In this document: positions 46,991 through 57,232 of the stretch, one piece after another
Layout of the letters: every line of letters begins with the position of its first letter
Numbering within the stretch: the first letter of the stretch is position 1
Assembly: GCA_049841135.1 (NCBI GenBank)
Contig: JASGHK010000004.1
Coordinates: forward strand, 2,542,001 to 2,606,000
Length of the DNA: 64,000 nucleotides
Direction of reading: 5' to 3'
DNA from: JACRCT01 sp049841135
GTDB taxonomy: Bacteria; Myxococcota; Myxococcia; Myxococcales; UBA5297
Notes under the pieces: model-generated
Seen by the model: the letters and a program-made list of their open reading frames with translations, nothing else
What the model was told of the DNA's origin: nothing
Databases searched by the model: none
Made by a program: the position numbers and the translations under genes

Positions 46991-47375
46991 ATGGCGAGCC
47001 GCTGGGTGCTCGTGGTCGAAGACGATCTCGACACGCGCCGGATGCTCCGCGAGGTCCTGGAAGCTCGAGGGCTACCTCGTGCGCGAGGCCGCCGACGGCT
47101 CGCAAGCCCTGGACACGCTCCGAGCCGAGGGGCGGGAGGGGTGCCAGGCGGTGGTGCTGGACCTGATGCTGCCCACCGTCGACGGCCTGCAGGTGCTCTC
47201 GGAGCTGGCCCGCGACGAGGAGCTGTCGCGGGTGCCGGTCGTGGCCGTCTCCGCCTCGGCGCCGCGTCACCCGCTGGAGGTGGCCGCGTTCTTCCACAAG
47301 CCCTTCTCGCTGGACGCCTTCCTCTCACGGCTGGGCTCGCTGCTGGACCGCCGCGCCGCGGCCCCCGAGGCTTGA
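46991..47375 (+). CDS. Single-domain response regulator (CheY-like)
   Basis: Receiver domain without output domain, about 127 residues after repair of one shift at 47060-47066 (GGAAGCTCGAG; GAGCTC gives ..REVLELEGYLVREAADG). ATG 46991 (MASRWVLVVEDD) has a G-rich site just upstream. Acidic pair VEDD, phospho-acceptor Asp in VVLDLMLPTVDG, Thr/Ser position VVAVSAS and Lys in FFHKPFS are all present. It would act by protein-protein contact in a phosphorelay; no kinase is adjacent. Confidence 0.82.
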
Positions 47376-47409
47376 CCAAAGGCCGCCGAGGCGCTTGCCT
47401 CGCAGCGTG

Positions 47410-48160
47410 ATGGACGCCCTCTCCGGCCGCGGCCTCGCGCTGCTGCAGCGCTTCTTCTCGAAGCCCACCCTGCTGGCCTTCGACCTCGACGGCACGCTCG
47501 CGCCGATCTGCGCCGACCCCGCGGCCGTGGCGCTGCGGCCGACGACCCGGCGGCTGCTGGCGGAGCTGTGCGCGGCGCGGCCCTGCGCCGTCATCACCGG
47601 CCGGCGGCGGAGCGCGGCCCTGGGGCTGCTGCGCGGGACGGGCCTGGCGCTGGTCGTCGGCAGCCATGGGGCCGAGTGGCCTGGCGAGCCGATCCCCGCG
47701 CCGTGGAAGCGGCAGATCGCGCGCTGGCGGCGGACGCTGGGCACCGCGCTCGAGGCCTTCCCGGGCGTGCGCTTCGAGGTCAAGCCGGCGGCGCTGTCGG
47801 TCCACTACCGCCGCTGCCGTGACCCCAGAGCAGCGCTCGCGGCGATCGAGGCCGCCGTCGTCCCGCTCTCAGACTGCCGCGCCGCCCGCGGCCTGCTCGT
47901 GGTCAACCTCGCGCCTCGGGCGGCCCCGGACAAAGGCGATGCGCTGCGCAGGGCCGCCCGGGAAGCTCGGTTTCGAGCGTGCGCTCTACGCCGGCGACGA
48001 CGAAGGCGACGAAGACGCCTTCGCGGCCACGGGGCTGGACGTCCTCGGCGTACGGGTCGGGACTCCAAGCCCGAGCCGCGCGGCGCTCCATTTGGGTAGT
48101 CAGCGGCAAATGGACGAGCTCCTGTCCGGCCTCGTCGCCGCAACCCTTCGAAACCAGTAG
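47410..48160 (+). CDS. otsB: Trehalose-6-phosphate phosphatase
   Basis: HAD-superfamily phosphatase that releases trehalose from trehalose 6-phosphate; about 249 residues after repair of one shift at 47962-47968 (GGGAAGCTCGG; GAGCTC gives ..AARELGFERALYAGDDEGDE). ATG 47410 is chosen over 47395 because family proteins begin close to the first motif. HAD motif I LLAFDLDGTLAPI, motif II VITGRR, GSHGAEWPG typical of OtsB, Lys in PDKGDAL, motif IV GDDEGDEDAF. No otsA is in the window, so trehalose synthesis must be completed elsewhere, or another route supplies the substrate. Confidence 0.85.
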
Positions 48161-48259
48161 GCAAAACGCCCGCGGCCCGTCGGCGCGAACCGTTCTCGAC
48201 GAGGCCCCGGCCGTTTGCCGCCCCTGAGGGGTCCGTGGCATTCTGTCGGCTTCTTTCCA

Positions 48260-48283
48260 GGGGCCCGTCGGGGCCCCGTTTTT
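48260..48283 (+). terminator. Hairpin with T5 run in the leader of the giant lipoprotein gene
   Basis: GGGGCCC-GTCG-GGGCCCC followed by GTTTTT, 100 bases after otsB and only 15 bases before ATG 48299. It may end otsB transcription or act as an attenuator or leader element for the next gene. Confidence 0.65.
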
Positions 48284-48298
48284 CAGAGAGGAAGTACC

Positions 48299-51200
48299 AT
48301 GCGCGCGCACCTCATGTTCCGCCTTGCGGCGCTCGGCGTCGGCTTGCTGGCGCTGACCGGCTGCCCCCAGGACACGAACATCGCCCCCGGCGACCTCGAC
48401 CCGTCGGTCTCGGTCGTCTCCGTCTCCAAGGCGAAGGGCGTCCTGGCGGACGGCGTGGACCGGTCGTTCATCGAGGTGAAGCTGCTCGACAAGAACCAGA
48501 ACGCCATCAAGGGCAAGGACGTGGTGCTCGTGGCGACCGGCAGCGGCAACACGCTGACGCAGCCCTCCTCGGCGACCAACGACTACGGCGTGGCCATCGG
48601 CTCCATCGCCTCGACCGACCCGGAGGTCAAGACCATCTCCGCCAAGGTCGGCAGCATCACGCTCACCACCAAGCCCACCGTCGAGTTCGTGACCTCGATC
48701 AAGCCGGCGGTGAAGCTCGCCATCACCGTCCCGGCCACGGGCACGGTGGGCACCGCGCTGACCCCGGCGGTGACCGTGTCCCTGCTCGACGACACCGACA
48801 CCGTCACCCCGGTCACCGGCGCCGTGGAGCTCAAGCTGGGCGACAACCCCGGCGCCGCGACGCTCGGCGGCACCGTCTCCGCCGCGGCGGTCGACGGCGT
48901 CGCGACCTTCGCCGACCTGACGCTGAACAAGGTGGGCAAGGGCTACACGCTGGTCGCCAGCCTCGCCGGCGTTCCCGACGCCACCAGCCAGCGCTTCGAC
49001 GTGGGCCCCGGCGCGGCGACTGCGCTGGTCATCAGCGAGCTGCCGGCGAGCGCGACCGCCGGCGCCACGCTGGGCTTCACCGTCACCGCGCAGGACGCCC
49101 TGGGCAACGTGGCCACCGGCTACACCGGCACCGTGGCCATCACCTCCGGTGACACCGAGGCCATCCTGCCCTCCGCCCACACCTTCACCACCGACGACGC
49201 CGGCGTCTTCGCCTTCACCGGCCTCGTCCTCAAGACCGCCGGCGCCCAGAGCGTGACCGCGGCGGACGGCACCCTGACCACCGCCGGCACCGTCTCGATC
49301 GCCGCCGGCGCCGCGACCCGCCTGCTCGTCTCCGGGCTCTCCAGCCCCTCCGCTGCGGGCACCGAGGGCACGCTGCACGTGGTCGCCAGCGACGACTTCG
49401 GCAACACCGACCCGACCTACACCGGCACGGTGAAGGTGACCGTCGAGAACAACGCCGACCCGATGGCCGTCCTCCCGGCCGACTACGCCTTCCAGGGCTC
49501 CGACAGCGGCGCCCACGACTTCAAGCTCACGCTCAAGACGGCGGGCCTGCACGACGTGGTGGCGACGGACGTCGCCAACTCCGCGATCAGCGGAAAGCAG
49601 GGCGGCGTGCAGGTCGTGCCGGGCGCGACCGCCACCCGTCTCGTCGTCGCCGGCCTGCCTGCGTCCGTTTCCTCCGGCGAGGAGCAGAGCTTCACTGTGA
49701 CCGGCGTCGACGGCTTCGACAACACGGTCATCGCCTACCAGGGCCCCGTCACCTTCTCGACCGGCGTCGCCGGCGACGTCCTCCCCGCCCAGTCGATGCT
49801 GGTCAACGGCACCGGCAGCTTCAAGGCGACCTTCAAGAACGCGGGCGCACGCACCCTCACGGTGACCGACGGCACCATCAACGGCACCGCCACGACCAAC
49901 GTCACCCCGAGCGGGACCACGCACCTGGTCTTCACGACCCAGCCGGCCAACACCGCCGCCGGCGCCGCGCTCTCCTTCGCCGTGACCGTCAAGGACGCGC
50001 AGGGCAACACCGACACCGCCTTCACCGGCGAGGTCACCATCGCCAAGGCCTCGGGCACCGGCGCCCTGGCCGGCACCACCGCCAAGAACGCCGTGGCCGG
50101 CGTGGCCACCTTCGGCGCGGCCGAGAACCTGCGCTTCGACGTCGCCGGCGCCTACACCCTGTCGGCCACCGCCACCGGCCCGGCCGCCGCCACCAGCGCC
50201 TCGTTCAACGTGGTCCCCGGCAGCGTCCACCACCTCGTCTTCACCGCGCAGCCCGCCGACACCGCGGCGGGCGCGGCCATCAGCCTCGAGGTCACCGCGC
50301 AGGACTCCCTCAACAACGTCGCCACCGGCTTCACCGGCAACGTAACCCTCGCCAAGGGCAGCGGCCCCGGCACGCTCGCCGGCACGCTCACCAAGGCCGC
50401 GGTCGCCGGCGTCGCCACCTTCGGCGCCGCCGAGAACCTGCACTTCGACAGCGCGGGCAGCTACACCCTCACGGCCGCCGCCACCGGCGCCACCAGCGCG
50501 ACCAGCAACGCCTTCGACGTCACCACCGGCTCGGTCGACCACCTGGTGTTCACCGTCCAGCCGGCCAACGTCGCCGCCGGCGCCGCGCTCGCGCTGACCG
50601 TCACCGCCCAGGACTCGCTCAACAACCCCGTCACCGGCTTCACCGGCAACGTGACGCTCGCCAAGGCCAGCGGCCCGGGCACGCTCGCCGGGACCGCCGT
50701 CAAGGCCGCCGTCGCCGGCGTCGCCACCTTCGGCGCCACCGAGAACGTCCACTTCGACACCGCCGGCGCCTACACCCTCACCGCCTCGGCGACCGGCGCC
50801 ACCGCCGCCACCAGCAACTCGTTCACCGTCTCGGCTGGCGCCGCGCACCACCTCGTCTTCAGCGTGCAGCCCGCCGACACCACTGCCGGCTCGACCATCA
50901 ATCTCGAGGTCACGGCCAAGGACTCCCTGAACAACACCGCGACCGCCTTCACCGGCCCCATCACGCTGGCCAAGGCCAGCGGGACCGGCGCGCTGCTCGG
51001 CACCCTGACCAAGAGCGCCGTCGCCGGTGTTGCAGCCTTCGGCGCCACCGAGAACGTGCACCTCGACGTCGCGAGCGCCTACACCCTCACCGCCTCGGCC
51101 ACCGGGCTGACCGCCGCGACCAGCGCCAGCTTCACCGTGGCGCCCGCGGCCACGACGCACCTGACGTTCACGACTCAGCCGGCCAACACCGCCGCCGGCG

Positions 51201-54200
51201 CGGCGATCTCAGTGGTCGTCACCGTCCAGGACACCCTGGGCAACCCCGACACCGCCTTCACCGGCAACGTGACCCTCTCCAAGGCGTCCGGCACCGGCAC
51301 CCTGGCCGGGACGCTGACCCGGGCCGCGGTGGCCGGCGTCGCCACCTTCGGCGCCACCGAAAACGTGCACATCGACACCGCCGGGACCTACACCCTGACG
51401 GCCTCGGCCGCGGGTCCGGCCAGCGCCACCAGCACGGCCTTCGACATCACCCCCGGCAGCGCGCACCACCTGGTCTTCAGCGCCCAGCCGGCGACCACCG
51501 CCGCCGGCGCGGCGATCGCCCTGACGGTCACCGCCCAGGACTCGCTCAACAACACCGCGACCAGCTTCACCGGCAACGTCGCCCTCGCCAAGACCTCGGG
51601 GCCGGCCAGCGGCACGCTCGCGGGTACCCAGTCCAAGGCCGCGGTGGCTGGCGTCGCCACCTTCGGCGCCACCGAGAGCCTGCACATCGACTACGCCGGC
51701 GCCTACACGCTGACCGCGTCGGCCTCCGGCCTGACCAGCGCCACCAGCAACAGCTTCGACGTCACGCCTGGCGCCGCCCACCACCTGGCCTTCACGCTGC
51801 AGCCGGCCGCCAGCACGGCCGCCGGTGCGGCGATCAGCGTCGAGGTCACCGCGCAGGACGCCCTCAACAACAAGGTCGCCGCCTTCACCGGCAACGTGAC
51901 CCTCGCCAAGGCCTCCGGCCCGGGCGCCGGCGTCCTCGCGGGCACGGCCACCAAGGCCGCGGTCGCCGGCGTCGCCACCTTCGGCGCCACCGAGAACCTG
52001 CACATCGACCTGGTCGGCAACTACACCCTCTCGGCCACCGCCACGAGCGGCCCCTCCGCCGCCACCAGCAACTCCTTCGACGTGACCGCGGGCACCGCCC
52101 ACCACCTGGTCTTCACCGTCCAGCCCGGCAACGTCGCCGCGGGCGCGCCGATCGCCGTCACCGTCACCGCCCAGGACTCGCTCAACAACGTCGCCACCGG
52201 CTTCACCGGCAGCATCGCGCTGGCCAAGGGCGCCGGCCCGGCGAGCGGCACCCTGCTCGGCACCACCTCCAAGGCCGCGACCGCCGGCGTCGCCGTCTTC
52301 GGCGCGGCCGACAACGCCCACTTCGACGTGGCCGGCACCTACGCCCTGACCGCCTCGGCCACCGGCCCGACGACCGCCACCAGCGCCTCGTTCGACGTGG
52401 CGGCGGGCAGCGCCCACCACCTGGTCTTCAGCGCCCAGCCGGCCAACACCGCTGCGGGTGCGACGATCGCCCTGACCGTCACCGCCCAGGACTCGCTCAA
52501 CAACCCCGCGACCTCCTTCACCGGCACCGTCACCCTCGCCAAGGCCATCGGCTCGGGCAGCCTCGCGGGCACGACCTCCAAGGCAGCGGTCGCCGGCGTC
52601 GCCAGCTTCGGCGCCACCGAAGCCCTGCACATCGACGTCACCGGCAGCTACACCCTGACCGCCTCCGCGACCGGCCTGACGAGCGCCACCAGCGCCTCGT
52701 TCGACGTCACGCCGGGCAGCGCGCACCACCTCGTCTTCAGCGCCCAGCCGGCCAACACCGCTGCCGGCTCGACGATCGCCCTGACCGTCACCGCCCAGGA
52801 CTCGCTCAACAACACCGCGACCGCCTTCACCGGCAACGTCACCATCGCCAAGGCGACCGGCCCCGGCAGCGGCACGCTCTCGGGCACGGTGACCAAGGCC
52901 GCGGCGGCCGGCGTCGCCGCCTTCGGCGCCACCGAGAACCTGCGGCTCAACCTCGTCGGCTCCTACACGCTGTCGGCCACCGCGGCGAGCGGCCCGACCG
53001 CCGCCACCAGCGCGAGCTTCGACATCGTCGCCGGCGCCGCGCACCACCTGGTCTTCAGCGTGCAGCCGGCGAGCACCCAGGCCGGCTCGGCCATCAGCCT
53101 CGAGGTCACCGCGCAGGACTCGCAGAACAACGTCGCCACCGGCTTCGCGGGCTCGGTGACCATCGCCAAGGCGAGCGGCACCGGGGCGCTGCTGGGCACG
53201 ACCTCCAAGACCGCCGCGGCGGGCGTGGTGGCGTTCGGCGCGACCGAGAACCTGCACATCGACACCGTCGGCGCCTACACCCTCACCGCATCGGCGACGG
53301 GTCCGACCCCGGCGACGAGCAGCTCCTTCAACATCACTCCGGGCGCCTCGACGCAGCTGGTGTTCACCGTCCAGCCGGGCAACACCGCCGCCGGCGCGGC
53401 CATCGCGCTGCAGGTCACCGTCAAGGACGGCTCCAACAACACCGACACCTCGTTCGTCGGCAACGTCACCCTCGCCAAGGCCTCGGGCCCCGCGGGCGGC
53501 ACGCTGGCGGGCACCGTGACCAAGGCCGCGGTCGCCGGCGTCGCCACCTTCGGCGCCACCGAGAACCTGCACTTCGACCTCGTCGGCACCTACACCCTGA
53601 CCGCCACCGCGACCGGCCCGTCGAGCGGCACCTCCACCTCCTTCGACGTGACGCCCGGCGCGGCGCACCACCTCGTCTTCACCGCCCAGCCGGCCAACAC
53701 GACGGCGCACACCACCATCGGCCTGCAGGTGACGGCGCAGGACTCGCTCAACAACGTGGCCACCGGCTACAGCGGCACCATCACTCTCGCCAGGGCCACC
53801 GGCCCGTCCGGCGGCGTCCTCGGCGGGACCAAGGCCAAGGCGGCCACGGCCGGCGTGGCGACCTTCGGCGCGGCCGAAGCCCTGTGGTTGGACGTCGCGG
53901 GTGACTACACGCTGAGCGCCACCGGCAGCGCGGTGGGCACCGGCGCCACCAGCAACAGCTTCCACGTCTCGCCTGGCGCCACCGTCTTCCTGGAGGTCCT
54001 GGCCGCCACGGGGACGATCACCGCGGGCGTGGCGCACAACTTCACCGTCAACGCCTATGACCAGGACCTCAACCTGACCACCGGCTACACCGGCACCGTG
54101 CACTTCACCTCCAGCGACGCGACGGCCGTCCTGCCGTCCGACGCCACCCTGACCAGCGGCACCGGCACGTTCCCGGTGACCTTCAAGAGCGCGGGCACCG

Positions 54201-57145
54201 GCCGGACCCTGACGGTGACCGACACCGTCACCGCCACGCTGACCGACAGCGCGACCGTCACGGTCGGTCCGGGCGCAGCGACCGGCTTCGTCGTCACCGG
54301 CATCCCCAGCCCGTACACCGCGGGCGCGCAGTCGAGCCCCACCGTCAAGGCCGTCGACGGCTTCGGCAACACCGCCACCGGCTACACCGGCACGGTGCAC
54401 TTCACCTCGAGCGACACGGGCGCGAGCCTGCCGGCCGACACCGCGTTCGTGGCAGGCGACGCGGGCATCAGGACCTTCACCAACGGGGTCAGGCTGGTGA
54501 AGGCCACCAGCGCCGCCTTCGTGAAGGTCGAGCAGGCCGACAACGCCGCCATCAGCGGCAGCGTCACCGCCATCAACGTCGTCGCCGGCACCAAGGCGGC
54601 GCTGGCCTTCAAGGTCCAGCCGAGCAAGGCGAAGAAGAACACGGTGATCGCCCCGGCGGTGCAGGTCGAGATCCGCGACGCCAGCGGCAACCCGACCACC
54701 GACACCGACAACATCACGGTCGCGCTGGTCGGCTCGGCGACCCTGAGCGGCACCAAGACCGTCGCGGCCGTCGCCGGCGTCGCCAGCTTCGCCGACCTCG
54801 CCGTCGACACCGCAGGCAGCTACACGCTGACCGCCGGGTCCGGCTCGCTCACCGCGGCGACCTCCGCCGCCTTCCAGGTCGTCACCTGCTCCGTCGACAG
54901 CGAGTGCAACGACTCGAGCGGCTGCACGACCGACACCTGCAATACGACCACGGGCGAGTGCGTGTTCGCCGGGGGCGCCTGCACCACGCCGGACGTCTGC
55001 TTCAACAACGGCTGCTGCACGCCGTCCTGCGCGGCCAAGGAGTGCGGCTCGGACGGTTGCGGCGGCAGCTGCGCCCCTGGCTGCGGAAGCACCGAGACCT
55101 GCAACGCCTCGCAGAAGTGCGTCTACCGCCACACCCTGAACCTGGCTGACGGCGCGACCAACGACTTCTGGACCGGCGAGTTCTTCAACACCACCTCTGC
55201 CGGTTACGTCGCCTACGTCAGCTGGGACGCCACCAACCTGTACATCGGCTACTCCGGGGCGGACGTCACCCCCAGCGCCGCCGATGCCGGCTCCAAGTGG
55301 CTCCACGTCTACCTCGACACCGACCTCGGCGGCGCCAATGGCTCGGCCACCGGCTACACCTACAACACCCAGACCCCGGCGATGCCGGTGGGCTTCAAGG
55401 CCGACTACCACTATGGCGCGAAGATGGACTTCACCTACGCGCAGACCTCCGCCTACTCCGGTAGCGCTTGGGGCACGGCCGCCAGCGTCACCCCGCCCGC
55501 CCACGCAGGTACCTACACCGAGTTCGCGATTCCGCTCGCGAGCCTGGGCAACCCGTCCAAGGTCGGCATCGTGAGCCTGATGATCAACGAGAAGGCCGGC
55601 AGCGAATGGACCTACGCCGGCCTGTACACCGACAACTTCACCGACGGCTACAGCACCTCCATGATGCTGACGCGCTACCTGCTGGCCGACTTCGGGGCCA
55701 AGGCCGCCCCGAACGACGCTGCCAACAAGCGCCTCGACGAGACCGCCAGCTCCGCGCAGATCTCGGCGGTTCGGGCCGCTACCCCCGGCGCCATCAGCCT
55801 GCCTGTTGAGCGCACGCTCGTGTCCTACCTCAAGCCGAACCTCGGCTCCGGCAACGACGGCGTCGGCTTCTACGTCCAGTCGAAGCAAACGGGGCCTGCG
55901 CTCCTGGTCGCGCTCGATCCCGCCACCTATGGGTTGGCCGTGGGCGATCGGGTGTCGTTCACCGCGACCACGCTCGCCAACGTCTCGGGCATCCTGCAGG
56001 CGACGGCCATCACCAACCTGGTCAAGCAGGGGACGGGCGACGTCGACGCGCTGGTGCAGAACGTCAACAGCGTCGATCTGGTCACGGAGCTCGCCAACTA
56101 CGACAGCGAGCTCATCTCCGGCACGTTCACGGTAGCGACCGCCTTTGCCAGCTCCGGGACGGGCTTCATGGCCGCCAACGTCACCACCACCGGCGTCCCC
56201 ACCTCGACCAGCAGCTTCCGGCTACGGCTCCCGACGACGCTACAGACGCAGTTCGACCTCGGGGTCGGCTGCCAGCTTGCGCTGGTGCGCACTCCGCTCT
56301 TCCGCTTCAACACCACCAGTGAGCCTTCGGCATGGGTCGCCGGCGACTTCACGGTCAGCTGCCCGGCGCCCATGGTCGTGAGCGCCTCGCCCACGGGAAG
56401 CACGTCTCTGACGGTCGCGTTCAGCCGTCAGATTGACCCCGCCACCGTCACCGCCAACGGGGCGCAGTTCACCTTCGACAAGGGCCTCACTGCCTCGGCT
56501 GCCAGCGTGAGCGGCAACAACGTGACGCTCACGACGTCGGCCCAGGCCGCGGGGACCACCTACACGCTGACCGTTGCCACCACCGTCAAGGACACCCTGG
56601 GAACGAACCTGAACAGCACGGCAAACACCACGACCTTCACGACTGCCTCCTCGAGCACCTGCACCGTGGAAGGTTGGAAGATCGTCCAGGCGAACGCGTC
56701 CGTGACGTACACCATCCCTGCTGGGACCGCCCCGATCCCCGCCGGCGGCTACCTGATCGTGGGGCGCGGCGTGGACAAGGCGACCTTCCAGACGTTCTGG
56801 GGCGTGACGCTGGGTGCCAATGTCACCTACCTCAATGGCGGCGGCACGTTCCCGTCCATCAACGGCGCAGAAACCTACACCTTGCAGGATGCGACCTCGG
56901 CGGTCGTGGACGGGCCCTCCATCGCAATGGCTGGCGCCGCAACCCAGAACATTCAACGAAAGAGCCCGATCGGCGATGCGTCGCTCGCCGCGAGTTGGAA
57001 TGTTCTGACTTCGGCAACCCTTACGAATGCGACACCGGGTACTTCGCCGTTGTCCGCCGACGCCACCAAGACGCTGGTGATCTCCGAGTTCTCGGACGCG
57101 AGCACCTTCAACGACGAGTTCGTTGAGCTGTTCTGCGCAAAGTAG
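48299..57145 (+). CDS. Giant surface lipoprotein with tandem Ig-like repeats (2,948 residues)
   Basis: ATG 48299 follows AGAGGAAG; lipobox LALTGC (Cys22) anchors the protein, presumably on the outer membrane. Residues ~30-130 look like an invasin/Big_1 Ig domain, followed by four diverged Ig-like units. Residues ~539-1,888 are thirteen repeats of ~103 residues (HHLVFSAQPANTAAGA...., VTAQDSLNN.AT.FTGNVTL, VAGVATFGA.EN, YTL.ASATG). Three more diverged units follow. Near 2,195-2,277 is a Cys-rich module (CSVDSECNDSSGCTTDTC), then a CBM9/DOMON-like domain (~2,278-2,455; WDATNLYIGYSG, HVYLDTDLGG), a possible OB-type region, a Big_5-type Ig domain (SFSRQIDPATV-like) and a lamin-tail-like end with IPAGGYLIVGRG. 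No frame break occurs in 8.8 kb. A long stalk presenting carbohydrate- or nucleic-acid-binding tips is inferred. Confidence 0.85.
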   Translation: MRAHLMFRLAALGVGLLALTGCPQDTNIAPGDLDPSVSVVSVSKAKGVLADGVDRSFIEVKLLDKNQNAIKGKDVVLVATGSGNTLTQPSSATNDYGVAIGSIASTDPEVKTISAKVGSITLTTKPTVEFVTSIKPAVKLAITVPATGTVGTALTPAVTVSLLDDTDTVTPVTGAVELKLGDNPGAATLGGTVSAAAVDGVATFADLTLNKVGKGYTLVASLAGVPDATSQRFDVGPGAATALVISELPASATAGATLGFTVTAQDALGNVATGYTGTVAITSGDTEAILPSAHTFTTDDAGVFAFTGLVLKTAGAQSVTAADGTLTTAGTVSIAAGAATRLLVSGLSSPSAAGTEGTLHVVASDDFGNTDPTYTGTVKVTVENNADPMAVLPADYAFQGSDSGAHDFKLTLKTAGLHDVVATDVANSAISGKQGGVQVVPGATATRLVVAGLPASVSSGEEQSFTVTGVDGFDNTVIAYQGPVTFSTGVAGDVLPAQSMLVNGTGSFKATFKNAGARTLTVTDGTINGTATTNVTPSGTTHLVFTTQPANTAAGAALSFAVTVKDAQGNTDTAFTGEVTIAKASGTGALAGTTAKNAVAGVATFGAAENLRFDVAGAYTLSATATGPAAATSASFNVVPGSVHHLVFTAQPADTAAGAAISLEVTAQDSLNNVATGFTGNVTLAKGSGPGTLAGTLTKAAVAGVATFGAAENLHFDSAGSYTLTAAATGATSATSNAFDVTTGSVDHLVFTVQPANVAAGAALALTVTAQDSLNNPVTGFTGNVTLAKASGPGTLAGTAVKAAVAGVATFGATENVHFDTAGAYTLTASATGATAATSNSFTVSAGAAHHLVFSVQPADTTAGSTINLEVTAKDSLNNTATAFTGPITLAKASGTGALLGTLTKSAVAGVAAFGATENVHLDVASAYTLTASATGLTAATSASFTVAPAATTHLTFTTQPANTAAGAAISVVVTVQDTLGNPDTAFTGNVTLSKASGTGTLAGTLTRAAVAGVATFGATENVHIDTAGTYTLTASAAGPASATSTAFDITPGSAHHLVFSAQPATTAAGAAIALTVTAQDSLNNTATSFTGNVALAKTSGPASGTLAGTQSKAAVAGVATFGATESLHIDYAGAYTLTASASGLTSATSNSFDVTPGAAHHLAFTLQPAASTAAGAAISVEVTAQDALNNKVAAFTGNVTLAKASGPGAGVLAGTATKAAVAGVATFGATENLHIDLVGNYTLSATATSGPSAATSNSFDVTAGTAHHLVFTVQPGNVAAGAPIAVTVTAQDSLNNVATGFTGSIALAKGAGPASGTLLGTTSKAATAGVAVFGAADNAHFDVAGTYALTASATGPTTATSASFDVAAGSAHHLVFSAQPANTAAGATIALTVTAQDSLNNPATSFTGTVTLAKAIGSGSLAGTTSKAAVAGVASFGATEALHIDVTGSYTLTASATGLTSATSASFDVTPGSAHHLVFSAQPANTAAGSTIALTVTAQDSLNNTATAFTGNVTIAKATGPGSGTLSGTVTKAAAAGVAAFGATENLRLNLVGSYTLSATAASGPTAATSASFDIVAGAAHHLVFSVQPASTQAGSAISLEVTAQDSQNNVATGFAGSVTIAKASGTGALLGTTSKTAAAGVVAFGATENLHIDTVGAYTLTASATGPTPATSSSFNITPGASTQLVFTVQPGNTAAGAAIALQVTVKDGSNNTDTSFVGNVTLAKASGPAGGTLAGTVTKAAVAGVATFGATENLHFDLVGTYTLTATATGPSSGTSTSFDVTPGAAHHLVFTAQPANTTAHTTIGLQVTAQDSLNNVATGYSGTITLARATGPSGGVLGGTKAKAATAGVATFGAAEALWLDVAGDYTLSATGSAVGTGATSNSFHVSPGATVFLEVLAATGTITAGVAHNFTVNAYDQDLNLTTGYTGTVHFTSSDATAVLPSDATLTSGTGTFPVTFKSAGTGRTLTVTDTVTATLTDSATVTVGPGAATGFVVTGIPSPYTAGAQSSPTVKAVDGFGNTATGYTGTVHFTSSDTGASLPADTAFVAGDAGIRTFTNGVRLVKATSAAFVKVEQADNAAISGSVTAINVVAGTKAALAFKVQPSKAKKNTVIAPAVQVEIRDASGNPTTDTDNITVALVGSATLSGTKTVAAVAGVASFADLAVDTAGSYTLTAGSGSLTAATSAAFQVVTCSVDSECNDSSGCTTDTCNTTTGECVFAGGACTTPDVCFNNGCCTPSCAAKECGSDGCGGSCAPGCGSTETCNASQKCVYRHTLNLADGATNDFWTGEFFNTTSAGYVAYVSWDATNLYIGYSGADVTPSAADAGSKWLHVYLDTDLGGANGSATGYTYNTQTPAMPVGFKADYHYGAKMDFTYAQTSAYSGSAWGTAASVTPPAHAGTYTEFAIPLASLGNPSKVGIVSLMINEKAGSEWTYAGLYTDNFTDGYSTSMMLTRYLLADFGAKAAPNDAANKRLDETASSAQISAVRAATPGAISLPVERTLVSYLKPNLGSGNDGVGFYVQSKQTGPALLVALDPATYGLAVGDRVSFTATTLANVSGILQATAITNLVKQGTGDVDALVQNVNSVDLVTELANYDSELISGTFTVATAFASSGTGFMAANVTTTGVPTSTSSFRLRLPTTLQTQFDLGVGCQLALVRTPLFRFNTTSEPSAWVAGDFTVSCPAPMVVSASPTGSTSLTVAFSRQIDPATVTANGAQFTFDKGLTASAASVSGNNVTLTTSAQAAGTTYTLTVATTVKDTLGTNLNSTANTTTFTTASSSTCTVEGWKIVQANASVTYTIPAGTAPIPAGGYLIVGRGVDKATFQTFWGVTLGANVTYLNGGGTFPSINGAETYTLQDATSAVVDGPSIAMAGAATQNIQRKSPIGDASLAASWNVLTSATLTNATPGTSPLSADATKTLVISEFSDASTFNDEFVELFCAK
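49914..53960 (+). repeat. Thirteen tandem repeats of about 310 bp
   Basis: The block encoding HLVF..QPA recurs near 50227, 50536, 50846, 51156, 51466 and onward to 53670, at 303-315 bp spacing, with strong DNA similarity. It codes for the Ig-like array of the giant lipoprotein. It is a likely site of copy-number change and assembly collapse. Confidence 0.85.
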
Positions 57146-57166
57146 GTACCCGCTTTGGTAGACGAA

Positions 57167-57194
57167 GGGCGGCCGGTTTCCCAACCGGCCGCCC
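57167..57194 (+). terminator. Terminator-like hairpin after the giant lipoprotein gene
   Basis: GGGCGGCCGGTT pairs perfectly with AACCGGCCGCCC around a TCCC loop, 21 bases after the stop. Only a weak T-rich tail (CTCTCATTTG) follows. It also lies just past the end of the convergent BtpA gene and may serve both. Confidence 0.7.
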
Positions 57195-57232
57195 CTCTCA
57201 TTTGCATCAGCAGCTTCAGGCGCTCGGTACGC

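Noticed and set aside
43560..47968. Programmed ribosomal frameshifting as the cause of the broken frames
   Set aside because: The sites lack slippery heptamers and downstream structures, occur in unrelated housekeeping genes, and share an indel word in both strand orientations.
51209..55888. Open reading frame of about 1,559 codons on the minus strand, antisense to the giant lipoprotein gene
   Set aside because: Its translation is Gly/Ala/Arg/Val-rich with no family features; it results from the third-position G/C bias of the repeated sense gene.
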